From Camelimonas fluminis (GTDB taxonomy: Bacteria > Pseudomonadota > Alphaproteobacteria > Rhizobiales > Beijerinckiaceae), in NCBI RefSeq assembly GCF_014656355.1, contig NZ_BNCG01000002.1, forward strand, positions 206,463-270,462: a stretch of DNA of 64,000 nt. Reading direction: 5' to 3'. Shown here piece by piece: positions 9,376-17,781 of the stretch (position 1 is the first letter of the stretch; the number at the start of each line of letters is the position of its first letter). The translations under genes were made by a program, and so were the position numbers. Under the pieces are notes generated by a model that worked only from the letters and a program-made list of their open reading frames with translations, had not been told where the DNA came from and ran no database searches.

Positions 9376-10002
9376 TTACGGGCGGCCAGTTCCGTCAGCG
9401 CCTTCACCGGCGTCGGCGGCGCGCTCCTCCATGTCAGCCATAGCCGCGATCCGCCGCCGGGCGATGTCGAGAATCTCGCCTGACCGCGCTTCCCCCCTGA
9501 ACACTCGCGACAGGGTCAGGGCGCCGAGCATGGCGCACCAAGCGAACACCGCGTCTTCCTCCGTCGCCGCATCGCCGCCAAAAGCCGCGTTCATCCGCGC
9601 GAAACCGCGCTCGGCCAGCTCTCGCACCGGCCCTGACAGTTGCGGGTCCGGCTGCCGGCTGACATCGCCCGCCAGCGCCGCGATGGCGCAACCCGCGGCA
9701 ATGTTGTCGCGATGGCCCTCGCTCAGGTAACGCCCGACAACCTTCCGCACAGCCTCCGGTCCGCCCGCCTGCGTCTCCTCACTGAAAAGTCCCGTTCTGG
9801 CCGCCGCGGCGCGGGCCACGGCGGCGTGAATCAGGGCGTCGCGCGATCCAAAATGCTTGTAGAAGCCCCCATGGGTCAGGTCGGCGGCTTTCATAAGCTC
9901 GCTGATGCTGACGCCTTCCGGCCCATGCGCGCGGATACGGCGCGCCGCCGCATCGAGAATCCGTTCGTGGGTTTCGGCCTTTTCGGCCCGGGACCGTCGC
10001 AT
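9376..10002 (-). CDS. TetR/AcrR family transcriptional regulator 2
   Basis: The 208-residue regulator carries an N-terminal TetR helix-turn-helix (THERILDAAARRIRAHG through ISELMKAADLTHGGFYKHF) and a C-terminal domain with AAGCAIAALAGDVSRQ, closely resembling TetR 1. I chose ATG 10002 because AGGAGG lies 8 bp upstream; the longer frame begins with TTG at 10032. It is divergent from a Bcr/CflA-type efflux gene, the classic repressor-pump arrangement, so it probably controls that pump and itself. Motifs shared with the other TetR promoter lie 36-78 bp upstream of the start. Confidence 0.92.
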   Translation of the reverse strand: MRRSRAEKAETHERILDAAARRIRAHGPEGVSISELMKAADLTHGGFYKHFGSRDALIHAAVARAAAARTGLFSEETQAGGPEAVRKVVGRYLSEGHRDNIAAGCAIAALAGDVSRQPDPQLSGPVRELAERGFARMNAAFGGDAATEEDAVFAWCAMLGALTLSRVFRGEARSGEILDIARRRIAAMADMEERAADAGEGADGTGRP

Positions 10003-10037
10003 GACGCCTGCCTCCTGTTCGACCGTTGACAATATAG

Positions 10038-10080
10038 ATGTCGATCATCATCCTTATGAAATTGGATGATGCATAGCATC
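10038..10080. promoter_or_regulatory. Operator-like motifs upstream of TetR gene 2
   Basis: ATGTCGATCATCATCC (10038-10053) is the exact reverse complement of the 16-mer at 8495-8510. GGATGATGCATAGCATC (10064-10080) is the near-reverse complement of the 17-mer at 8518-8534. The order of the two elements relative to the regulator gene is swapped between the two sites. Confidence 0.6.
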
Positions 10081-10212
10081 TAATCACGGCAGGGCGACGT
10101 TGTGAAGATCGCCCCTGCTTCATCGGGACGGAACGAGCCATGAGCCCCATTTTCCATAACAGCCGGCGCGCGGGCCCTGCCGCGTCAGATCCCCTGGCGC
10201 CGGTCGCCCAAA

Positions 10213-10234
10213 GCTGGCCGGCATATCGGCCAGC
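10213..10234 (+). promoter_or_regulatory. Hairpin directly before the efflux-gene ribosome site
   Basis: The 8-bp arms GCTGGCCG (10213-10220) and CGGCCAGC (10227-10234) flank a GCATAT loop. The distal arm abuts the GGAG ribosome site (10235-10238) of the MFS gene that starts at 10247. It could be an RNA hairpin affecting translation or a DNA operator for the divergent TetR protein. Confidence 0.45.
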
Positions 10235-10246
10235 GGAGTGACCGCC

Positions 10247-11503
10247 ATGGCCAGACCCAACCCTGACCACCCGCAGGTTGCCGGCGCATCTTCTCCGGCA
10301 AGAAGCCTGTCCCCTGGCCTCATTGCGCTGCTGGCCGGCTTCGCCGCCGTCGGCGTGCTGTCAACCAACATCATGTTGCCGGCCTTTCCGGCCATCGCCA
10401 CGGCGCTGCGCGTGGCGCCGCGCGATCTCGGCGTCACTTTGTCCAGTTTCTTCATCGTCTTCGCCCTCGGCCAGGTTTTCGTCGGTCCGGTCTCGGACCG
10501 TTTTGGCCGTCGCAGGGTGATCGTCAGCGGACTTGGACTGTTTCTGCTCGGCTCGGCCATCTGCGGCGTCGCCACTTCGCTGGAGGTTCTCGTCGCCGGC
10601 CGCGTGATCCAGGCCCTGGGCGTCTGCGCCACTTCGGTGCTGGCGCGAGCCATCGCCCGCGATCTTTTCGACGGCGACATGCTGGCCAAGGCGCTGTCGA
10701 TGATCATGGTGGCCATGGCGGCGGCGCCGGGCTTCTCGCCGCTGGTCGGCGGTCTCATCGCCACCTTCTTTGACTGGCGCATGATCTTCCTGCTGGTCAG
10801 CATCGTCGCCGTGATCCTGCTCGTCGCCTATGTGTCGAAGCTGGGCGAAACCCATCCGCCAGATCGCCGCGCGCCGCTTTCCCTGTCGAATGTCGTTGGC
10901 GCCTACGCGGCGCTGGCCGTTGACGTGCGCTTCATCTGCCCGGCGCTCGCCGTCAGCCTGATTATCGGCGGCCTGTACGCCACCTTCGCCGCCGCTCCCG
11001 TGATCCTGATGGCGGAGATCGGCATGACGCCGATCCAGTATGGATTGTTCACGGCGGCGACCGTGTTCGTGGTGTTCGGCGCCGGACTGGCGGCGCCGCG
11101 ACTGGCCGCCCGGTTTGGCGCGCTCACCATGGCCCACGCCGGAGCCGTCCTCGCCGCCGCCGGCGGGCTGCTGCTGCTGCTCACCTACCGTCAGCCGAAC
11201 CTGGTCGCCTACACGGCGTCAATCGTCATCTTCCTGCTCGGCATGGGCATGGCCAATCCGTTGGGGACCGCCATCGCGCTCCGGCCCTTCGGCGAGCGGG
11301 CTGGACTGGCCTCGGCGCTGATCGGCTTCCTGCAGATGGCCGCCGCCGCCGCGACCACGGCGCTCGCCTCCAGTCTGCCACTCGCCACGGCGACGGTGCT
11401 CGGCGCCATGCAGCTCTGCGGCGGGCTGGCCGCTCTCGCCCTGCTCGGGCAACTGGCCCGCGCCGCCAGAAAGGCGCCGGCCATCGCCGCGGCGGAAGGA
11501 TAA
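10247..11503 (+). CDS. Bcr/CflA family multidrug efflux MFS transporter
   Basis: The 418-residue inner membrane protein has about 12 helices and is probably a drug:H+ antiporter. It has STNIMLPAFPAIATAL in helix 1 (the DHA1 Bcr/CflA signature region), FVGPVSDRFGRRRV for the conserved loop 2-3 motif, and a proline/glycine-rich helix 5 (AAPGFSPLVGGLI) typical of exporters. I used ATG 10247, which has CGGAG 8 bp upstream; an in-frame GTG at 10238 is less likely. It is divergent from TetR 2 and is followed 31 bp later by the thioesterase gene, probably in one transcript. Confidence 0.9.
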   Translation: MARPNPDHPQVAGASSPARSLSPGLIALLAGFAAVGVLSTNIMLPAFPAIATALRVAPRDLGVTLSSFFIVFALGQVFVGPVSDRFGRRRVIVSGLGLFLLGSAICGVATSLEVLVAGRVIQALGVCATSVLARAIARDLFDGDMLAKALSMIMVAMAAAPGFSPLVGGLIATFFDWRMIFLLVSIVAVILLVAYVSKLGETHPPDRRAPLSLSNVVGAYAALAVDVRFICPALAVSLIIGGLYATFAAAPVILMAEIGMTPIQYGLFTAATVFVVFGAGLAAPRLAARFGALTMAHAGAVLAAAGGLLLLLTYRQPNLVAYTASIVIFLLGMGMANPLGTAIALRPFGERAGLASALIGFLQMAAAAATTALASSLPLATATVLGAMQLCGGLAALALLGQLARAARKAPAIAAAEG

Positions 11504-11534
11504 CCGCCCGCCCACCACCACAGGAAACAGCGCC

Positions 11535-11996
11535 ATGGACGTATTGCGAAACAACCCGACGCAACTGAGCGGACTGGAGCAGTTGCGCGGGCTCGTGGCG
11601 GCGGGAACGCCGCCGCCGATGATGCGGACGCTGTCGTTCGCACCGACGATGGTCGAGCCCGGCAAGGTGGTGTTCGAAGGCTCGCCAGGACCGGAAACGC
11701 TCAACCCGATCGGCTCGGTGCATGGCGGCTACGCCGCCACGTTGCTCGACAGCGCCTGTGGCGCCGCGGTCCACACCAGGCTGGGCGCCCATCAGGGCTT
11801 CACCACGCTGGAGCTGAAGGTGGCGTATCATCACGCCCTGACGCCGGCGAGCGGCCCGGTGAAGGCCGAAGGCGTGGTGGTGTCGATGGGCGCCCGGGTC
11901 ACCTTCGCCGAAGCGAAGCTCACCGATGCGCGCGGCCGGGTCTGCGCCTCGGCCACCTCAACCCTGCTGGTTTTCGACCTGAAGCCCGTCGCCTGA
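11535..11996 (+). CDS. PaaI-type hotdog thioesterase
   Basis: The 153-residue hotdog-fold protein probably hydrolyses acyl- or aryl-CoA thioesters. The central motif LNPIGSVHGGYAATLLDSACGAAV matches the PaaI/YdiI branch, with the HGG motif and an aspartate one helix later. It probably forms an operon with the efflux gene 31 bp upstream. Its last 39 bp overlap the 3' end of the convergent AraC gene, so the two coding regions share sequence on opposite strands. Confidence 0.88.
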   Translation: MDVLRNNPTQLSGLEQLRGLVAAGTPPPMMRTLSFAPTMVEPGKVVFEGSPGPETLNPIGSVHGGYAATLLDSACGAAVHTRLGAHQGFTTLELKVAYHHALTPASGPVKAEGVVVSMGARVTFAEAKLTDARGRVCASATSTLLVFDLKPVA

Positions 11997-13118
11997 GGCC
12001 GCCCCGGCTGCGCCAACGGACTGGCCGACCCAAGGCACGTCGCCCCGCCCCCGGCTGTGGGGGCGGAAATGACTTGGCTGCCGTCCCGTCCAGCGGCGGA
12101 AGGCGCTGCGGAAGCTCGCCGTGGCGCCAAAGCCAAGGACGCGGGCGATTTCATCAGTCTTCATGCGGGTGGCGCGCAGATAGCGGATCGCCATGCGGGC
12201 GCGCACCGTATCGAGAATGCCGGCATAGGACGCCCCCTCCGCCAGCAGCCAGCGCCGCAGGGTGCGCGAAGTTACATGCATGCGGGCGGCCACCTCATCG
12301 ATGCCGGGAAAATCATAGCGCGCCTCTTCCAGCATGCGGGTGACGACGCCGGCGACGCCGCTGCCGGCGGCGATCTGTTCGCAAAGCTGGCCGCAAATTT
12401 CCTCCAGCGCCTGCGCCGTCAGCGGATCGGCCATGCGCATGGGCTTGTCGACCCACGTCCGCTCCCAGAAGATCTCGTCCCGCGCCGCGCCGAACCGGAC
12501 TGGAGCGCCGTAAAGCTCCATGATTTCCGCCGCATGGCGCGGCTTTGGACGCGACAGGCGCACGCCTGCGAGCTGGAAACCCTCGCCGTAAAGATCGCGC
12601 TGGTAGGTCAGAGCCATGCCCAGATGGAAATCCAGAATGAAACTGAACAGCTCCGGTTCGAGATCGTGAGCGTCGAAATAGGTCATGACGCAATGGGCGT
12701 CGGACACGGAAACATTGACGCCGAGCGCCGGCGTCGAAAGCTGGCGGTGCTTCTCGAAACAGCCCATCAACTGCCGCCAGTTGGCTGAGGTCAGCAGCAG
12801 CAGGCCAAAATAGCCCAGCACCGGAAGGTGACATTGCAGGCCGCCGCGCAGGGCGAACAGGGGGTCATCGACCAGCGCGTGGGCGTTGCGAAACACGCCG
12901 ATCAGTTGCCGGATCGACATGCGCGCCGCCACATTGTCGAGATCGCGCGCCTGCAGGCCGACGCCGGCCAGGGTGCTGGCGCCGTCAACGCCGGCTGCGT
13001 CAAGCAACGCCACCAGGGCGCGAACCTTGTGCATGGGATGCACGGCCGGATCGAGCGCTGACGGCAACGTGCGCAGCATCGGCAGGCCGGCGCGGCCCGG
13101 TTCCGGCCTTTCCAGCAT
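11958..13118 (-). CDS. AraC family transcriptional regulator (OruR/ArgR-like layout)
   Basis: The 386-residue regulator has a ligand-binding domain of the arabinose-binding-domain type seen in OruR/ArgR-like AraC proteins (about residues 30-210) and a C-terminal AraC helix-turn-helix pair (about 255-345, including IDEVAARMHVTSRTLRRWL and TDEIARVLGFGATASFRSAFRRW). ATG 13118 is supported by GGGAGGAG just upstream; the open frame continues to 13250 without such a site. It is divergent from the Ldh/HAD/ilvD operon and probably activates it. A direct repeat of TGTCCGC in the shared gap is a candidate site. The 3' end overlaps the thioesterase gene by 39 bp. Confidence 0.9.
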   Translation of the reverse strand: MLERPEPGRAGLPMLRTLPSALDPAVHPMHKVRALVALLDAAGVDGASTLAGVGLQARDLDNVAARMSIRQLIGVFRNAHALVDDPLFALRGGLQCHLPVLGYFGLLLLTSANWRQLMGCFEKHRQLSTPALGVNVSVSDAHCVMTYFDAHDLEPELFSFILDFHLGMALTYQRDLYGEGFQLAGVRLSRPKPRHAAEIMELYGAPVRFGAARDEIFWERTWVDKPMRMADPLTAQALEEICGQLCEQIAAGSGVAGVVTRMLEEARYDFPGIDEVAARMHVTSRTLRRWLLAEGASYAGILDTVRARMAIRYLRATRMKTDEIARVLGFGATASFRSAFRRWTGRQPSHFRPHSRGRGDVPWVGQSVGAAGAASGDGLQVENQQG

Positions 13119-13162
13119 GGCTCCTCCCGTCCTGGTCGCGCGCCCGGATTTTACACGCGGCG

Positions 13163-13190
13163 TGTCCGCCAAACGTCTCCGAATGTCCGC
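13163..13190. promoter_or_regulatory. Direct repeat in the AraC/Ldh divergent promoter
   Basis: TGTCCGC occurs at 13163-13169 and 13184-13190, 21 bp start to start, which is two helical turns. Each is followed by similar bases (CAAACG and GAAGGCG). AraC-type regulators bind tandem direct repeats at this spacing, and the pair lies in the 219-bp gap between the regulator and its divergent operon. Confidence 0.6.
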
Positions 13191-13337
13191 GAAGGCGACT
13201 TGGAGACAGCCGGCATAATCTAACATCATTCCAGAAAGGACGGACTGCAAAAGCGGCGCTCCCGCAGCGCGCCTGGATCAACCGGGCGTTGCGGCGTCAA
13301 AAGCCACGCAGATACCGGCAATTAGCGAGGAACGCCC

Positions 13338-14384
13338 ATGACCACGGTCGCTGATAGCGAACGGCTGAAGTCCTTTGTCACCACGCTTTTTCAGGCGGTG
13401 GGTTCAAACAGCCAGGAAGCGCTGGAGATCGCGGACCATCTGGTGGAGGCCAATCTGGCCGGACACGACAGCCATGGCGTCGGCATGATCCCGGCCTATT
13501 TCCTTCACTTGCGCGCCGGCCACGTCAAACCCAACCAGACGCCGCAACGTATTGGCGGCGACGGCGCCTTCGCCCGCTTCGACGGCCTGATGGGCTACGG
13601 CCAGCCGGCCGCCAACCGGGTGATGGAGGAAGCCGCCGCCATCGCCCGCGCCCACGGCGTCGCGGTGACGACCCTGTGCAACGCCCAGCATATCGGCCGC
13701 GTCGGCGCCTACGCCGAGCGGTTGCAGGCCGAAGGGCTGATGTCGCTGCATTTCGTCAACGCCGTCTATCACACGCCCACCGTCGCGCCCTACCGCGGCA
13801 GCGACGCGCGCGTCATGACCAACCCGGTCTGCATCGGCGTGCCAGGCGCAACGCCGCTGCTGCTGGATTTCGCCACCGCGACCATCGCCCTTGGCAAGGT
13901 CCGCGTCGCCTACAACAAGGGCGTCGCGGCGCCGGAAGGCAGCCTGATCGACAACCGGGGCCAGCCGACCACCAATCCGGCGGTGATGTTCGAGGAGCCG
14001 CGCGGGGCGCAAACCGCCTTCGGCCTGCACAAGGGCTGGGCGCTGGCCTTCATGGCGGAGGCGCTCGGCGGCGTCATGACCGGCGGCCCCCGTTCCGGCG
14101 ATGGCTTCGCCGGCGAGCGCGGCCTGGTCAATGGCATCATGTCGATTGTCATCGATCCCGCCCGCCTCGTCGACGCGCAATGGCTGGACGCCGCCATGGC
14201 CACGCTGGCCGATTACGTGAAGGCCTCGCCCGCCGCCGATCCGCAGGCGCCGGTGCAGGTTCCTGGCGAAGCCGAAGAACTGATGCGCGCCGAGCGCCGG
14301 CGCAACGGCATTCCCATCGACCCCAAGACATGGTCACAAATCCTTGCCTGCGCCGCGCCCTACGGCTTGCGGGCGCCGGTCTGA
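13338..14384 (+). CDS. Ldh family oxidoreductase (malate/lactate/sulfolactate dehydrogenase type)
   Basis: The 348-residue protein belongs to the NAD(P)-dependent malate/L-lactate/L-sulfolactate dehydrogenase family, which is unrelated to classical Rossmann LDHs. It shows the family segments EANLAGHDSHGVGM near residue 40, GQPAANRVMEEA, LCNAQHIGRVGAYAE (with the family's catalytic histidine region) and HKGWALAFMAEALGG. It probably interconverts a 2-hydroxyacid and a 2-oxoacid; the substrate is not deducible. It begins an operon with the HAD gene 17 bp downstream and ilvD, divergent from the AraC regulator. Confidence 0.9.
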   Translation: MTTVADSERLKSFVTTLFQAVGSNSQEALEIADHLVEANLAGHDSHGVGMIPAYFLHLRAGHVKPNQTPQRIGGDGAFARFDGLMGYGQPAANRVMEEAAAIARAHGVAVTTLCNAQHIGRVGAYAERLQAEGLMSLHFVNAVYHTPTVAPYRGSDARVMTNPVCIGVPGATPLLLDFATATIALGKVRVAYNKGVAAPEGSLIDNRGQPTTNPAVMFEEPRGAQTAFGLHKGWALAFMAEALGGVMTGGPRSGDGFAGERGLVNGIMSIVIDPARLVDAQWLDAAMATLADYVKASPAADPQAPVQVPGEAEELMRAERRRNGIPIDPKTWSQILACAAPYGLRAPV

Positions 14385-14401
14385 ATCCGGGAGGACGCGC
14401 G

Positions 14402-15124
14402 ATGCGGGGACAAATCAGGGCGTTCGTCTTCGACGTTTTTGGCACGGTGGTTGACTGGCGCGAAGGCGTGGCGCGGGAGTTTGTCGCCAGCGGCCTGGTC
14501 CCTGGCGCGGACGCGAGCCTGGGGCTGCGCTTCGCCGACGCCTGGCGCCGGCGGTATGCGCCGTCGTTCATGAAGGTGAACCGGGGCGAGCGTCCCTTCG
14601 TCAAGCTCGACGCGCTGCATATGGAGAACCTGCTGGAGACCCTGCCGGAGTTCGGCGTCGATCCCTCAGGTCTGGCTCCGGCGCAGCTGGAGCGGCTCAA
14701 CGCCGCCTGGCGTCGCCTGCCGCCATGGCCGGACTCGGTGGAAGGCCTGGCCCGCCTGAAAACCCGCTACATCATCGCCCCCCATTCCAACGGCAACCTG
14801 CGGCTGCTGCTGGAGATGGCGAAGCATGGCGGCTTGCCCTGGGACGCCATCCTCGGCGCCGAGGTGGTCGGCGCCTACAAGCCGACGCCGCACAGCTATC
14901 TGCGCACCGCTGAACTGCTGTCGCTGCAACCGCATGAAGTCTGCATGACGGCGGCGCATAACGACGATCTGCAGGCGGCGCGCGCCTGCGGCCTGCGCAC
15001 GGCGTTCATTTACCGGCGCACGGAATATGGGCCGGAGCAGCGCACCGATCTCCAGCCCGCCGCCGACTGGGACTTCGTCGCCGAATCCATCACCGATCTG
15101 GCCAGCCAGGCCGGCTGCGCCTGA
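14402..15124 (+). CDS. Haloacid dehalogenase type II-like HAD hydrolase
   Basis: The 240-residue HAD protein is closest in pattern to L-2-haloacid dehalogenases. Motif I is FDVFGTVVDW with the nucleophilic aspartate, motif II is the serine in APHSNGN, motif III is the lysine in GAYKPTPHSY, and motif IV lies around AAHNDDLQAARA. Type II enzymes hydrolyse 2-haloacids to 2-hydroxyacids, and the preceding gene encodes a 2-hydroxyacid dehydrogenase, so a dehalogenation-oxidation route is a possible, unproven reading. ATG 14402 is preceded by GGGAGGAC. The same frame is open far upstream inside the Ldh gene, which I treat as chance. Confidence 0.88.
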   Translation: MRGQIRAFVFDVFGTVVDWREGVAREFVASGLVPGADASLGLRFADAWRRRYAPSFMKVNRGERPFVKLDALHMENLLETLPEFGVDPSGLAPAQLERLNAAWRRLPPWPDSVEGLARLKTRYIIAPHSNGNLRLLLEMAKHGGLPWDAILGAEVVGAYKPTPHSYLRTAELLSLQPHEVCMTAAHNDDLQAARACGLRTAFIYRRTEYGPEQRTDLQPAADWDFVAESITDLASQAGCA

Positions 15125-15154
15125 AGCCGCCGCCAGCACAACCCGGGGTAACCC

Positions 15155-16843
15155 ATGACCGCATCCGACCAGCCCCCCGCCCGCAAATTGCGCAGCGCCG
15201 GCCTCACCGGGCCGAACGCCTTCGCCACCCGCGCCATGCTGCGCGCCGCTGGCGTGAAGGCGGAGGATTTCGGCAAGCCGATCATCGGCATCGCCAACAC
15301 CTGGAGCGGCGCCATGCCGTGCAATATCCATCTGCGCGATCTGGCGGCGCGGGTGGCCGACGGCGTGCGCGCCGCCGGCGGCGTGCCGCTTGAGATCAAC
15401 ACGGTGGCGGTGAGCGACGCGGTGCTGGCGGTCGGCGGCGCTTCGCTGATCAGCCGCGAGATGATCGCCGACTCCATCGAGCTTGCGGCGACCGCCTACG
15501 CCTTCGACGCCATGGTGGCGATCGGCGGCTGCGACAAGACCAACCCCGGCTGCGTCATGGCCATGGCGCGGCTCAACATCCCGTCGATCTACCTGTACGG
15601 CGGCGCCATCGCCCCAGGGCGCTATCGCGGCAGGGACGTCACCATCCAGACCCTTGCGGAAATGTCCGGCGCTTTCGCCGCCGGCGCCGTGAGCCGCGCC
15701 GACATGGACGAACTGGTGGAGACGGCCCTGCCCGGCCCTGGCGCCTGCGGCGGCATGTTCACCGCCAACACCATGGGTTCGGCCATCGAGGTGATGGGGC
15801 TGACAGCGGCCAATTGCACCAGCGCCCCGGCGGTGAGCGGGCGGCGCGGCGACATCGCCCATGAAACCGGCCAGCTGATCCTCGATGTGCTCGCCCGGGA
15901 CGTGCGACCGCGCCAGATTATCACCCGCGCCGCGCTGCACAACGCCATGGCCGTGGTGGCGGCGATGGGCGGCTCCACCAACGCCGTGCTGCATCTGCTG
16001 GCCATCGCCCATGAGGCGGGGGTCAAACTGGAGCTGGAGGAGTTCCAGCAGGTCAGCGACCGCACCCCTCACCTCGGCAATTTCACCCCCTCCGGCAAAT
16101 ACAACATGCAGGACCTGCACCAGATTGGCGGCGTGCCCGTGGTGATGCAGGCGCTGCATCGAATGGGCCTGCTCGATGGCGACGCCCCCACCGTCGACGG
16201 GCGCACGCTGGCGGAGCGTCTCGCCGACGTGGCGTTTCCGGCGGAGCAGGACGTGATCGCCCCTCCGCAAGCGCCCCTGCACCCCAATGGCGGCTGGGTG
16301 ATCCTGCGCGGCGATCTGGCGCCGGAAGGCGCGGTGCTGAAAGCGACCGGCACAGAACTGCGCCGTCACGTCGGCCGCGCCCGGGTGTTCGAGGACGAAC
16401 CGGCGGCCTTTGCGGCGGTGATGGCCCGGCAAATCGTCGCCGGCGACACGATGGTGATCCGTAACGAAGGCCCGGCCGGCGGCCCTGGCATGCGCGAGAC
16501 CGCGCGCGTCACCGCCGCCCTGGTCGGCCAGGGGTTCAAGGACAGCGTGGCGCTGATTACTGACGGACGATTTTCCGGCATTTCGCACGGTCTCGCCATT
16601 GGTCACGTCAGCCCGGAGGCGGCCTTCGGCGGACCAATCGCTCTGGTGCGCGATGGCGACGAGATCATTGTGGACCTCGACGCCCGGCGCATTGATCTCA
16701 AAGTATCGCCAGAGGCGCTCGCCAGCCGCCGGGCGGAATGGCGCCCCGTAACCCGCCCGGCGAGCACCAGCGTCTACGACAAATACGCCCGCAACGTCAG
16801 CTCGGCCTCCACGGGCGCCGTGACGACGCCGGCGCGGGCGTGA
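15155..16843 (+). CDS. ilvD: Dihydroxy-acid dehydratase (IlvD)
   Basis: The 562-residue IlvD/Edd family protein carries the iron-sulfur cysteines in [10 protein letters not shown] (near residue 128) and [14 protein letters not shown] (near residue 200). It ends in [15 protein letters not shown], the true IlvD C-terminus rather than that of sugar-acid dehydratases. IlvD dehydrates 2,3-dihydroxy-3-methyl acids in valine and isoleucine synthesis. Here it sits in an AraC-linked operon with a hydroxyacid dehydrogenase and a HAD protein, so it may be a second copy with a catabolic role. The gap to the HAD gene is 30 bp. Confidence 0.92.
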   Translation: MTASDQPPARKLRSAGLTGPNAFATRAMLRAAGVKAEDFGKPIIGIANTWSGAMPCNIHLRDLAARVADGVRAAGGVPLEINTVAVSDAVLAVGGASLISREMIADSIELAATAYAFDAMVAIGGCDKTNPGCVMAMARLNIPSIYLYGGAIAPGRYRGRDVTIQTLAEMSGAFAAGAVSRADMDELVETALPGPGACGGMFTANTMGSAIEVMGLTAANCTSAPAVSGRRGDIAHETGQLILDVLARDVRPRQIITRAALHNAMAVVAAMGGSTNAVLHLLAIAHEAGVKLELEEFQQVSDRTPHLGNFTPSGKYNMQDLHQIGGVPVVMQALHRMGLLDGDAPTVDGRTLAERLADVAFPAEQDVIAPPQAPLHPNGGWVILRGDLAPEGAVLKATGTELRRHVGRARVFEDEPAAFAAVMARQIVAGDTMVIRNEGPAGGPGMRETARVTAALVGQGFKDSVALITDGRFSGISHGLAIGHVSPEAAFGGPIALVRDGDEIIVDLDARRIDLKVSPEALASRRAEWRPVTRPASTSVYDKYARNVSSASTGAVTTPARA

Positions 16844-16958
16844 AAACCTGACGCGCCATCTTGCTGACGGCGCGCCGGTGTTTGGTGAATTTTCGTGAAA
16901 CGCGACGCCGGCATTTCGCGAAACCGCGCGCGCTAACCACGCATCAGGCCAAGGGGAC

Positions 16959-16997
16959 AGGGCATGTCCGTGGAGGCGGCCTCCACGGACATGCCCT
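16959..16997. repeat. 39-nt perfect palindrome at the Crp/Fnr gene start
   Basis: Nineteen-base arms (16959-16977 and 16979-16997) pair without mismatch around a single G at 16978. The arms begin AGGGCATGTCC and end GGACATGCCCT. As RNA this would be a very stable hairpin. No T run follows, so it is not a simple terminator. It contains an ATG (16964) in frame with the Crp/Fnr gene, and a purine-rich AAGGGG (16951-16956) lies just before that ATG. Confidence 0.85.
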
Positions 16998-17017
16998 CAG
17001 GAAGCAGCGGAACTCCC

Positions 17018-17752
17018 ATGAAGCAGCCTATGACACGGGGCCGGATTGCCGGCTTGCTTGAGCAGGACGACTGGTTCGCCGCTTTGCCCGCGCCGCTGAA
17101 AGACGCGATCGTGAGCAACAGTTGCGTGCGCGGCTACCGGACCGGCGAACTGGTGTTCGCCACCGGCGATGAACCCAACGGGCTGTTCGCCCTGCTCTCG
17201 GGCCAGATCAATCTGGTGAACAACAGCAGCTCCGGTCGCCAGGTCATGCAGAACCTGCACCGGCCGGGAACCTGGTTCGGCTATCTGTCCATGCTCGACG
17301 CCCAGCCGCGCTTTCAGGACGCCGCGGCGACCGGGCCAACCGAGCTGCTGTGCCTTGGGCAGTCCGCCTTCCGGCGCATCCTGCGCGCCGATCCGGATTA
17401 TCATGCGCGCTTCGCCCTGCTGTTGTGCGGCAGCGTCCGGGTGCTGCTGGGCATGCTGGTGGAAAGCCGCACAAGCCCACTGAGCAGCCGGCTGGCCGCG
17501 ACGCTGCTCGACATGTCGGGCGCGGTCTCCGCGCCCGCCGTCGCCAGCCCCGCCCCGCGCCTGACCCAGGAACTGCTGGCCGGCATGGTGGGCGCCACCC
17601 GTCAGACCGTGAACCGCCAGTTGCGGGACTGGCAGGCGCGCAACATCATCCGGCTGGGCTATGGCGCGGTGACGGTGGTGGACCGGGCGGCGCTTGCACA
17701 CGCCGCGCGTGGCGACGCCACATCCGGGGAATACGGCCGCCGCGTCGCCTGA
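17018..17752 (+). CDS. Crp/Fnr family transcriptional regulator
   Basis: The 244-residue regulator has an N-terminal cyclic-nucleotide-binding fold (about residues 12-130, with GELVFATGDEPNGLFALLSG and GTWFGYLSMLD) and a C-terminal winged helix (about 165-225, RLTQELLAGMVGATRQTVNRQL). It lacks the N-terminal cysteine cluster of oxygen-sensing FNR, so it more likely senses a small ligand. The start is uncertain. ATG 17018 follows an AGGAAG about 13 bp upstream. An in-frame ATG at 16964, inside the 39-nt palindrome, has AAGGGG before it and would add 18 residues. It converges with the SDR gene, 29 bp apart. Confidence 0.87.
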   Translation: MKQPMTRGRIAGLLEQDDWFAALPAPLKDAIVSNSCVRGYRTGELVFATGDEPNGLFALLSGQINLVNNSSSGRQVMQNLHRPGTWFGYLSMLDAQPRFQDAAATGPTELLCLGQSAFRRILRADPDYHARFALLLCGSVRVLLGMLVESRTSPLSSRLAATLLDMSGAVSAPAVASPAPRLTQELLAGMVGATRQTVNRQLRDWQARNIIRLGYGAVTVVDRAALAHAARGDATSGEYGRRVA

Positions 17753-17781
17753 ACGGGCGCCCGTCACGGGGCATTGATGGA

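Noticed and set aside
13676-14401. Upstream extension of the HAD hydrolase frame inside the Ldh gene
   Set aside because: The translated part is Arg/Pro-rich and unlike any HAD N-terminus; ATG 14402 has a good ribosome site and the family start.
14666-16606. 646-codon minus-strand open frame opposite ilvD
   Set aside because: Low-complexity Gly/Ala/His/Arg product without domain signs; it is the antisense shadow of ilvD.
16959-16997. The palindrome as the ilvD terminator
   Set aside because: No T run follows on either side and it lies over 110 bp from the ilvD stop, so a regulatory role is more likely.
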